A DNA stretch of 37,817 nucleotides, from the NCBI GenBank assembly GCA_964519835.1, contig CAZFLD010000039.1, positions 1 through 37,817 on the forward strand, read 5' to 3'. Below, piece by piece: positions 8,747 to 15,742 of this stretch. The notes under the pieces are model-generated. The model was not told where the DNA came from. It saw only the letters and a program-made list of their open reading frames with translations, and did not search any database. Numbering within the stretch: position 1 is the stretch's first letter; every line of letters begins with the position of its first letter. The translations under genes and the position numbers were made by a program. Source of the DNA: CAZFLD01 sp964519835. GTDB taxonomy: Bacteria > Spirochaetota > Spirochaetia > DSM-27196 > CAZFLD01.

Positions 8747-9165
8747 TTGGAGAGCCCACTACTCGAGGTCCAAGACCTACAGACCCATTTTTTCATAGAT
8801 GATGGTGTGCTCAAGGCTGTCGATCACGTTTCTTTTTTGGTCAATAGAGGAGAGACGCTCGGGATTATCGGCGAAAGTGGGTGTGGAAAGAGCATCACGG
8901 TGCAATCCGTTCTCCGCATCGTCCCTCCCCCGGGGCGGATCATCGGCGGCACAATACAGCTAACGCCGACAAGTCCACGGACCTCACACGTCTGCGTCCT
9001 ACCGGCAAATCCTTACGAGCCATTCGCGGGAAGGTCATCTCGATGATTTTCCAAGAGCCGACGACCAGCCTGTCCGTTCAAACCATTGGCGTTCAAACCA
9101 TTGGGAACCAGATTGCCATGGCTCTAGCCTGCAGACCCGCCCTCCTGATCGCCGACGAGCCGCCG
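8747..9165 (+). pseudogene. Remnant of OppD/DppD-type ABC ATPase
   Basis: TTG start after GGAGGGAG. The N-terminal part is normal: SPLLEVQDLQTHFFIDDGVL, KAVDHVSF and Walker A GESGCGKS (8870-8893). A frameshift near 8960 moves into the frame reading DLTRLRPTGKSLRAIRGKVI and MIFQEPTTSLS (Q-loop). After NQI the text jumps to AMALACRPALLIADEP (Walker B), so about 60 residues including the LSGG signature are missing. It stops matching at about 9165 and runs into ferredoxin-like sequence. A 15-bp tandem duplication lies inside. Intact relatives energise oligopeptide/oligosaccharide import with DppB/C, whose remnants lie beyond lacI. Confidence 0.88.
9076..9105 (+). repeat. 15-bp tandem duplication in the ATPase remnant
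   Basis: gttcaaaccattggc is followed at once by gttcaaaccattggg (14 of 15 identical). It adds five residues (VQTIG) next to a large deletion and is consistent with relaxed selection. Confidence 0.8.
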
Positions 9166-9174
9166 TGGCTCGAC

Positions 9175-9420
9175 GACGAGAAGACCTACAGTTTTGAATG
9201 TCCCACCGCCACGGTCTACTACCACCACCCAACCTGTCTGAATTGCGCCTCAAAAGCGTGCGTTTTGTCGTGTGTCCCGGGGATTCTGCAGTTGAAGGAA
9301 GGCAGACCGGTGCTTGCCATACCAAAAAAAAGGCTAAGGCGGGGAAGTGCGTCGAGTGCCTTGCCTGCGAGGTGGATTGCCGTCGCCACGGAGAGGCAGG
9401 CGGCTACGTCCAAATGCCGA
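9175..9420 (+). pseudogene. Ferredoxin-like fragment (two 4Fe-4S motifs)
   Basis: One frame reads CPTATVYYHHPTCLNCASKA and CVLSCVPGILQLKEGRP, giving a CxxCxxxxCxxxCVP cluster motif. After a one-base shift at a run of eight A (9324-9331) another frame gives KAGKCVECLACEVDCRRHGE with CxxCxxCxxxC, then GGYVQMPI. The two halves form one small two-cluster ferredoxin. It lacks its own start, is fused in text to the ATPase remnant, and runs into the SucD-like fragment. Ferredoxins of this sort can precede SucD-like and citryl-CoA-lyase-like genes; that context is from general knowledge, not a search. Confidence 0.7.
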
Positions 9421-9884
9421 TACAGGGATTGTCGGCGGAGGCGGTCGAGGAGGTCGGTATCTTCGACGTGTCGGTGGTCTTTGTACCGGCGCCGCTCGTT
9501 CGTGATGTGGCGATCGAGGCGATTGAGGCGGGCATCGAACTCTGTGTCTTGGTTCCCGATCGGGTTCCCCTGTATAACGTGTTGGAAATCCGTGCGGCTG
9601 CAAGTGGCGCACATTGTCGCTTTGTGGGTCCGAACACACTTGGCGTCCTCTCTCCCGGTAGGGCGGTCGCGGGAATGATCGGAGGCCGAGCTGAGACCGC
9701 TCGCGAGTGGTTTCCCCGAGGTCCTGTCGGCGTTAGCTCACGTTCCGGCGGCATGACCTCGTCAACGGCTTACGACTTGGGCCACGCCGGCTTGGGCGCC
9801 GGCGCCATGGTTCGCGTCGGTGGAGACAGCGTGGTCGGCCTGCGCCACGCGGCGGTCGCTAACTCGATTCCTCAAGACGCATAG
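9421..9884 (+). pseudogene. Truncated succinyl-CoA ligase alpha-like (SucD/CcsB-type) fragment
   Basis: Middle portion of an ADP/ATP-forming CoA-ligase alpha subunit: SVVFVPAPLVRDVAIEAIEA, RFVGPNTLGVLSPGRAVAGM, VGVSSRSGGMTSSTAYDLGH and AGAMVRVGGDSVVGLRHA. The N-terminal Rossmann CoA-binding part (about 60 residues) is absent and replaced in frame by the ferredoxin remnant. The C-terminus ends early after NSIPQDA. The catalytic His normally found in the C-terminal half is not present. Intact partners act with an ATP-grasp beta subunit, not seen here. The citryl-CoA-lyase-like gene follows 39 bases later. Confidence 0.78.
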
Positions 9885-9923
9885 GCACCAAAGACGCGGT
9901 AGGTCAACGATCGAGGAGCAAGA

Positions 9924-10766
9924 ATGGCGGACAAGGGCAACAATTGGGACACGGGTATCACCGAGATCGCCTCGAATTTGGTGCGAGTTCGCGGATACCG
10001 GGTAGACGAGCTTATGGGGCGCTTTGGTTTTGCAGCCGGTGTGTACTTGTTGGCTACCGGTGAGTTACCGGATAGAGCTGGTGAAAGACTTTTGGACGCT
10101 ATTTTGATCTCGTCTATTGATCACGGCGCCGCGACGCCGTCTACTCTCGCCGCTCGCACCGCGACGTCGACCGGTGCGCCGCTAAACGGCGCGGCGGCGG
10201 CAGGCATCCTGAGCATCAACGAGTTTCACGGCGGGGCAATCGAAGCCTGCATGGGCTTCCTGCGCAACGTTGCCGACCTGGAGTCATATCAAGCGCTGAC
10301 GACGGAGAACGCCGCGGACAGACTTGTCGCCGACCTACGTGCAGCCGGTCGCAGATTGAGCGGCTTTGGCCACCGAATTCATTCAGAGGATCCGCGGGCG
10401 CTCCGGCTCTTTGAATTGGCGGCGGAGATCGGCGTCTCGGGTCGGTGGATTGCTCGAGCGCGTGCCCTGGAGGTCGCCTTGGAGCGCGAGACCGGCCGGA
10501 TGCTAAAGATCAATGTGGACGGTGCGATTGCGGCCTCGTTGCTCGAGATCGGGGTGCCGCCTGAGTTTGGCAACGGCTTGTTTATGATTGCTCGCCTGCC
10601 GGGGTTGATCGCCCAGTCCCTCGAAGAATCCGCTACACAGCGACGCATGCGCCGCATAGATCCGGGCGGCATGCAATACTGCGGATCGCCGCCGCGCGCC
10701 GTGGATCAAGGTTCGGTGGACACCGCCGGCGACGCCCGGCACCCCGGTCCCGAGGATAAATCGTGA
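9924..10766 (+). CDS. Citryl-CoA lyase-like / short citrate synthase-family protein
   Basis: 280 aa, the length of citryl-CoA lyases and about two thirds of a full citrate synthase. GAGGAG lies 6 bases before the ATG. The three catalytic positions of the citrate synthase fold are present: His102 in NEFHGGAIEA, His150 in GFGHRIHSEDPRAL and Asp199 in INVDGAIAASLLEIGVP. The family cleaves or forms citryl-CoA-type esters (oxaloacetate plus acetyl-CoA chemistry). In reductive-TCA organisms citryl-CoA lyase partners with a SucC/SucD-like synthetase. Here the SucD-like neighbour is broken and no beta subunit is seen, so the physiological acid substrate is uncertain. It opens a six-gene overlapping block; its TGA overlaps the next GTG by four bases. 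Confidence 0.82.
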   Translation: MADKGNNWDTGITEIASNLVRVRGYRVDELMGRFGFAAGVYLLATGELPDRAGERLLDAILISSIDHGAATPSTLAARTATSTGAPLNGAAAAGILSINEFHGGAIEACMGFLRNVADLESYQALTTENAADRLVADLRAAGRRLSGFGHRIHSEDPRALRLFELAAEIGVSGRWIARARALEVALERETGRMLKINVDGAIAASLLEIGVPPEFGNGLFMIARLPGLIAQSLEESATQRRMRRIDPGGMQYCGSPPRAVDQGSVDTAGDARHPGPEDKS

Positions 10767-11608
10767 GTATACCATCCGTTTTATGGGGTACGCTCGATGT
10801 AATTGTTTTGGAACCGGGAGAGGGACTTCCTCCACGGCGAGTCTATCTCTGGCTCCCGCCCGATACGGTTGCGCCGGGGCTTGTGGTCATGCAGGACGGC
10901 GAGAAGGTGTTTCCGGACACCGGAGGCGATGTCGGCTGGAACGTGCCGGCGGCGCTTATGAGGCGATGGGAGGACGGAGGCCGGCCTGCTCCCGCGGTCC
11001 TTGCCGTAGAGGCGACACAAAACCGTGCCGGCGAGTTCATGCCTGAGGAGGCTGTCGTCGGTCCGGGCGGCGACAGATTTTTGGAGGCTCATCGGCATCG
11101 CGTATATCTTCCTCGCTCCCGGGCCTATCTTTCTTTTTTGCTGCAAGAGGTTCTTCCTTGGGCAAGGTCCCAGGGCATCCACACGGATCCGTGCACTCTT
11201 GTCGGCTGTAGCCGGGGAGCACTTTTTTCTATCTATGCGCTTTGCAAGAAACCCCGGGAGTTTGTCGGGGCGGCGTGTCTCTCGCCTCATTGGCCCCACG
11301 GTGACGGACTTGTTGTCTCGTGGCTTTCCGAAAATCTGCCCGCTTCCGGACGGCATAGGTTCTACTTCGATCACGGAGACCAGGGACTAGACGCGGCATA
11401 CGGACCGTACCAAGAGCGAGTCGACAGCATCATGACAAACCACGGGTTTGCTGCAGCCAAGGATTATGTGTCTTTGTTTTTTCCAGGACATGGCCATGAG
11501 GAACGGTACTGGCGCGACAGAGTTGGCCACGCTATAGCCTTTGTCCTTGATGGAAGAGTAGTCGACGAGGAGGAACCTGCATGGCGAGAGAGACCGATAC
11601 CTACATAG
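10763..11608 (+). CDS. Alpha/beta-hydrolase, esterase D/Fes-like family
   Basis: 281 aa. GTG start, GAGGA 6 bases upstream, 4-base GTGA overlap with the previous gene. Features of putative esterases (PF00756-type): an oxyanion/strand region RRVYLWLPPDT...VVMQDGEKVF, a nucleophile elbow GCSRGA with Ser150, an acidic residue in FYFDHGDQGLDAAYGPY, and a late His in FFPGHGHEERYW. No signal peptide, so cytoplasmic. The family removes acyl or feruloyl/acetyl groups or hydrolyses siderophore esters; substrate here unknown. Sitting directly before two ADP-ribosylglycohydrolase-family genes, it may de-esterify the same ribosyl or glycosyl substrate (inference). Confidence 0.8.
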   Translation: MSIPSVLWGTLDVIVLEPGEGLPPRRVYLWLPPDTVAPGLVVMQDGEKVFPDTGGDVGWNVPAALMRRWEDGGRPAPAVLAVEATQNRAGEFMPEEAVVGPGGDRFLEAHRHRVYLPRSRAYLSFLLQEVLPWARSQGIHTDPCTLVGCSRGALFSIYALCKKPREFVGAACLSPHWPHGDGLVVSWLSENLPASGRHRFYFDHGDQGLDAAYGPYQERVDSIMTNHGFAAAKDYVSLFFPGHGHEERYWRDRVGHAIAFVLDGRVVDEEEPAWRERPIPT

Positions 11609-12588
11609 ACCGGGCCAGGGGCGCGCTCTTTGGAGCCGCTGTGGGCGACAGCATGGGTGCTCCTTGCGAGGGTATGAGCGCGGAGCAGATACGCTCGACA
11701 TACGGCAAGATCACCGGATTCCTTAGGCCGGAGTCGGCGGGAACCGACGATACGGACTTTACTCTCTTCAACGCCTATCTCCTTGCAACCTATGGGGAAG
11801 ACCTTACCCTCGAGGTGGTCGAAAAGGAGTGGCGCGACAAGCTTTTGAGTGGGACCCACTACTACCGGCCCGGTGGCTTTAGTGATGTACTTGCGACTAA
11901 CAATCTGCGAGAGGGCATGCATGCTCCCTTGACCGGACGTTTTAACCATCAGATGTGGAGTGACGGCGTGGCCATGTCGGTCGCCGGTGTCGGCGTCTTT
12001 GCCGGCGGTCAACCGGAGCTTGCAGCCCGCTTGGTGGAGACTCTTGGGGCGGTGTCCAATGGCCGTGACGGCGTCTACACCGGGCAGGCCGTCGCGGCGG
12101 CCATAAGCCTTGGGATGACCGGCGCGACTCCCCGGGAAATGGTGGACGCCGGCCGGGCGGTGGTGCCACGCGACAGCTGGACCGCGCGGACGCTCTCCCG
12201 GGCGTGCGCGCTTGCGGACGCATTCCAGGAGGCACTCACCGAGGACGATGAGACAAAGCTGGCCGAGGCAATTGAGCGGGATTTGGTGCTTGCTTGGTGG
12301 CCATGGGCCGATTTGGCGACCGAGGCCGTACCGGTGGCGTTTGCGTTTTTCCTGGCGTATCAAGGGGATTTCCGGCGAGTCGTCCCGGCGTCCATTGCCA
12401 TTGGCCGGGACGCAGACACCATAGGGGCAATTGTGGGAAGCCTCGCCGGCAGCTACGTGGGGTCCTCGGGAATTCCTGTCGAGTGGCGTGATCGTGTGAA
12501 GGTTTCGCAGGGGAAGTCCATCGGCTTTATCGCAAACAAGTCTATTTCGACGATAGCCGAGGATCTGGTAAAAAAGGGAGTACGGTGA
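11581..12588 (+). CDS. ADP-ribosylglycohydrolase (ARH/DraG) family protein 1
   Basis: 335 aa. ATG lies 7 bases after GAGGAGG; the gene overlaps the esterase end by 28 bases. ARH fold signature: GALFGAAVGDSMGAP at the N-terminus, metal-binding TDDTDFT (Thr55, Asp56, Asp57), and a C-terminal GRDADTIGAIVGSLAG with Asp277, Asp279 and Thr280. All dinuclear Mg-site ligands expected for the family are present. Characterised relatives remove ADP-ribose from Arg, Ser or thymidine or hydrolyse O-acetyl-ADP-ribose, but many uncharacterised members sit in sugar or nucleoside catabolic operons. No target protein such as dinitrogenase reductase is nearby, so a small-molecule substrate is as likely as a protein. 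Confidence 0.88.
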   Translation: MARETDTYIDRARGALFGAAVGDSMGAPCEGMSAEQIRSTYGKITGFLRPESAGTDDTDFTLFNAYLLATYGEDLTLEVVEKEWRDKLLSGTHYYRPGGFSDVLATNNLREGMHAPLTGRFNHQMWSDGVAMSVAGVGVFAGGQPELAARLVETLGAVSNGRDGVYTGQAVAAAISLGMTGATPREMVDAGRAVVPRDSWTARTLSRACALADAFQEALTEDDETKLAEAIERDLVLAWWPWADLATEAVPVAFAFFLAYQGDFRRVVPASIAIGRDADTIGAIVGSLAGSYVGSSGIPVEWRDRVKVSQGKSIGFIANKSISTIAEDLVKKGVR

Positions 12589-13622
12589 TGCGTGAGAAAC
12601 TCCTCGGTGCCCTCTATGGCCTCGCCTACGGTGATGCCGTCGGCTGTGCCTCCCTGTTCCACAGATTCCACGTCTTGCCGGCCAAAAGACACGACTTTTT
12701 GTTTGAAGCCAACAAACGATTGAGCCGGGAGCGGATTCTGCCGCTTGCCTTGCCGTTCACGCACAGGCAGCCCGAGGAGACGTTGGCACCGGCGCCGACC
12801 GACGATACGGAGTTCGCCGTTTATACGTCAAAAGTGCTGGCTGCTATGGTTCCGGAAATCACGCGGGACAAAATCGTATCGCGGTGGCGGGCGGATCTTG
12901 GTGGAGCGAGAGATACGATCTGGACCCGTTTCTCGGAACGGGCCGCCCTCGGCAACTTCGATCTTGGTGTCTTTCCGCCGCACAGCGGTAACGACAACCC
13001 GCTACACTATGAGGACGCTGCGGTCTCGCGAGCCGTTGGAGTAGCCCTGGTAGTAAGCGATCCCCGCCGTGCCGCCGACGTAACCGAGTTGGAGGCATCG
13101 ATTTCTCAAGCCGAGGATGGAGTCTGGGGAGCTCAGGCGATGGCCTTTGCCCTGGGCTCGATTATCGGTGGCAAGACGCTGGACCAGGCGCTTGCCGGTG
13201 CGCAGGGATACTTTCCCGACGACTCTTGGATTGCCGAAGAGAATCGTAAGGCCTTGGGCTGTATAGAAGAGGCTGTGGGCGATCACGATCTACCGCTGCT
13301 CCTTGCCGAGCGGGTCAACAACAATGTCTATTCCTTTGGCAATGTGGCCCCGGAGACGGTTCCCGCCGCCTTTGCCATAGCACGGCAGGTTGCCGGTGAC
13401 CCGATTCGTGGTGTGCTACTGGCCTGCACCATCGCAAAGGCCGGGGACTCTCTGCCGGCGTTTGTAGGCGCGATCTGTGGTGCATATAGCGGGTTCGCTG
13501 CAATCGGGGAACTCTGGATCGAGCGCCTCGACACCCTGCGGGGCGTTTGCTTGCCGTTCCTCCGTGGAACTTCACTCGCGGCCGTTGTAGACGAGGTTGC
13601 CGAGGTGCGGAAGCAAACGTGA
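12588..13622 (+). CDS. ARH-family protein 2 with an altered metal site
   Basis: 344 aa. ATG at 12588 overlaps the previous TGA by one base, with GGGAG 7 bases upstream; a GTG at 12585 is the alternative. N-terminal signature GALYGLAYGDAVG and TDDTEFAV (Thr71, Asp72, Asp73) are intact. The C-terminal motif, which is DxDT in family members, reads KAGDSLPAFVGAICGAYSG here: first Asp replaced by Ala285, Asp287 kept, Thr replaced by Ser288. One Mg site is therefore probably weakened or lost. It is divergent from protein 1, with an extra segment at about residues 22-68. It could be a catalytically changed or regulatory partner. It ends in a GTGA overlap with the next gene. Confidence 0.85.
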   Translation: MREKLLGALYGLAYGDAVGCASLFHRFHVLPAKRHDFLFEANKRLSRERILPLALPFTHRQPEETLAPAPTDDTEFAVYTSKVLAAMVPEITRDKIVSRWRADLGGARDTIWTRFSERAALGNFDLGVFPPHSGNDNPLHYEDAAVSRAVGVALVVSDPRRAADVTELEASISQAEDGVWGAQAMAFALGSIIGGKTLDQALAGAQGYFPDDSWIAEENRKALGCIEEAVGDHDLPLLLAERVNNNVYSFGNVAPETVPAAFAIARQVAGDPIRGVLLACTIAKAGDSLPAFVGAICGAYSGFAAIGELWIERLDTLRGVCLPFLRGTSLAAVVDEVAEVRKQT

Positions 13623-15730
13623 GGCCCGTACTCCGCCCTCCTGCCACGATAGAACGTCGCGCCTCTTGGCGCAGCGCCCTTGCGCAGTGGCGACGAAGTG
13701 CTCGCGCCGTCGCAGCCATTGATGACCGTGCCTATAAGGATCCGGCACTCGAGTGGGTTACCCACTGCTTCTCCCTCTGTTTTGTCAACGCCTGGGACCG
13801 CGAGTGGACAAAGCTTGGACGGGAGTATAGGGTCGACGCGCTTCTCGACCGTCTGGAGAAGGACTACGGTGGAATCGACATATTGATGCTCTGGAACGGC
13901 TACCCGCGTCTTGGTCTAGACACCCGGTCGCAGTTCGATTATTGGCGGCAGGTTCCAGGCGGCCATACCGCCCTGCGGCGAGCCTCGGATCGACTGCATA
14001 AGCGGGGCGTTCGCCTGGCGGTGCCTATTCTTCCGTGGGATGCCAATGGATGGGATCAAGTCGGTAGCAAGAAACAAGACTTGTTTGTCCGTGAGCTGTG
14101 TAGTCTTGTAAAAACAGTTGATATCGATGCTGTTTTCCTGGACACGCTATCTACCGGAGCGTCGACATTGCGCGACCGTGTGTCCGCGGTCAAAGACGGT
14201 GTGGCCTTTATTCCCGAACAGGTGCCCGACCTGGAAGACCTCGGCGACCATGTGTTGTCGTGGATGCAAGGGCACCGCGAGGAACGGGATCCGGCACTGC
14301 TGCGGAACAAGCTTGTGGAACAGAGGCACATGCATTTTGAGGTGCGCCGGTGGCAGTCGAATCACGATAGACAGCTGGAGCGGGCGTGGCTCAACGGCAC
14401 CGGTATGGTTATCTGGGAGAATGTCTTTGGAACCTGGGTCGGCACCGACGCTTCGTTTCGCCGCAGGCTCAAGCTCATGCGCCCAGTCTGGAAGCGTTAC
14501 GCCGATCTATTTGCCCGTGGGAACTGGGAACCCTACATTGACACTGGGCACAGCGACTTGTACGGCTCGCTTTGGTCATCAGATGCAGCCTCAGGTGATC
14601 GTGTCACTGTGGTGACGCTGGTAAACCGAGGCCCCGTGAGTGCCACGGCGCGGGTGGGGATCGCAGCGACCTTGTCGAACGAGGTTTGTCGACGCTCGGG
14701 ATCCGGCGTGGCCTATGACCTTCTGACCGGCGAAACGTTGCGTCTTCTTTCGTCGGGAGCAGGTAGCGCTGCCCCTGTTGTTAATTACGAGGTGGCGGGC
14801 GGCTCGTTCGGCGGTTTCCTCGTGGCAAATCGGGCCGCCGAGGACGATGGGCTTCGGGGTTTTCTCTCCTCGCAAGGTAAACGGTCCGATCGGAGCGAAG
14901 AACTTCAAGACGTTCCCAACGTTACCATCCGTCGTGGCTCGTATTCCGGGCCGGAGCCCCCCTGGACTATAGCCGTGGGCGTGAGCTCCTCCGGAATAGA
15001 CTATCTTCCCGTCGAAGTGGGAGAGGCGTGTCGTTTTGATCTGGAGTACCGGCTCAGAGAGTGTCATCTAGTGCCTGAGCTCGACTCCGCCCACTGGTTG
15101 GAGCATCGCCAGCAACCACGACACATATCGACCACGTACGGACCGGCGGCTTTTTTGGTATCGAGATACCCGGTCACAAACGAGCAGTACCTGCACTTCC
15201 TAGAGGCTACCGGCTATCGTCCGGCCGTGGCCGGCGGTTTCCTCCGGCACTGGCGTAACGGAGAGCCGGAAGCCTCCCAGTTGTCGCATCCTGCAGTGAA
15301 CATAGACCTGGACGACGCTCGTGCCTTTGCGCAGTGGGTCGGGGGACGTCTTCCGACCATCGAAGAGTGGCAACTCGCCGCCGGCGGAGTCGACGGCCGG
15401 CCGTGGCCCTGGGGTGACGCCGGCGTGGACGGCAGGTGCAACGGCAATTCATCCGAGCTTATGCCCGTAGACGCCTTCCCCCAAGCGGCGTCTCCCTGTG
15501 GCTGCTTGGACCTAGTTGGTAATGCGTGGGAGCTTACGGACAATAGCTACGAAGACGGCCACACCGACTTTGTCCTATTGAAAGGAGGATCTCACTACAG
15601 CCCCAAAGGCTCGGATTGGTACATTCTAGGCGGGCCAAAACAGATAGGGTGGGTGGAGAAGATGCTCAGGATCGGACCTGAGCTAGACCGGTCCCCGACC
15701 GTTTGTTTTCGTGTGGTAAGAAATCAATAG
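13619..15730 (+). CDS. Glycosidase-like barrel fused to a formylglycine-generating-enzyme-like domain
   Basis: 703 aa from GTG at 13619 (4-base overlap with the previous stop). The frame is open further upstream but that part overlaps ARH 2. Residues ~45-330 look like a TIM barrel: DRLEKDYGGIDILMLWNGYP, FDYWRQVPGG, HKRGVRLAVPILPWDANG, VDIDAVFLDTLSTG (candidate acidic residue) and GVAFIPEQ. They are followed by LLRNKLVEQRHMHFEVRRWQ and MVIWENVFGTWVG. Residues ~345-440 resemble a C-terminal beta domain. Residues ~500-703 are an FGE-sulfatase-type fold: FLVSRYPVTNEQYLHFLEAT, LDDARAFAQWVGGRLPTIEE, PWPWGDA, LDLVGNAWELTDNSY and LLKGGSHYSP. The two copper-binding Cys of true FGE (normally after the GGS motif) are absent, so this domain likely binds a ligand rather than converting Cys. 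No signal peptide. Substrate unknown. Confidence 0.78.
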   Translation: MRPVLRPPATIERRASWRSALAQWRRSARAVAAIDDRAYKDPALEWVTHCFSLCFVNAWDREWTKLGREYRVDALLDRLEKDYGGIDILMLWNGYPRLGLDTRSQFDYWRQVPGGHTALRRASDRLHKRGVRLAVPILPWDANGWDQVGSKKQDLFVRELCSLVKTVDIDAVFLDTLSTGASTLRDRVSAVKDGVAFIPEQVPDLEDLGDHVLSWMQGHREERDPALLRNKLVEQRHMHFEVRRWQSNHDRQLERAWLNGTGMVIWENVFGTWVGTDASFRRRLKLMRPVWKRYADLFARGNWEPYIDTGHSDLYGSLWSSDAASGDRVTVVTLVNRGPVSATARVGIAATLSNEVCRRSGSGVAYDLLTGETLRLLSSGAGSAAPVVNYEVAGGSFGGFLVANRAAEDDGLRGFLSSQGKRSDRSEELQDVPNVTIRRGSYSGPEPPWTIAVGVSSSGIDYLPVEVGEACRFDLEYRLRECHLVPELDSAHWLEHRQQPRHISTTYGPAAFLVSRYPVTNEQYLHFLEATGYRPAVAGGFLRHWRNGEPEASQLSHPAVNIDLDDARAFAQWVGGRLPTIEEWQLAAGGVDGRPWPWGDAGVDGRCNGNSSELMPVDAFPQAASPCGCLDLVGNAWELTDNSYEDGHTDFVLLKGGSHYSPKGSDWYILGGPKQIGWVEKMLRIGPELDRSPTVCFRVVRNQ

Positions 15731-15742
15731 AAGGAGAAGCTG

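Noticed and set aside
13547..13618. Earlier start for the glycosidase/FGE-like fusion
   Set aside because: It would overlap ARH2 by 76 bases with Arg/Cys-rich non-family text; GTG at 13619 gives the 4-base overlap seen elsewhere in the block.
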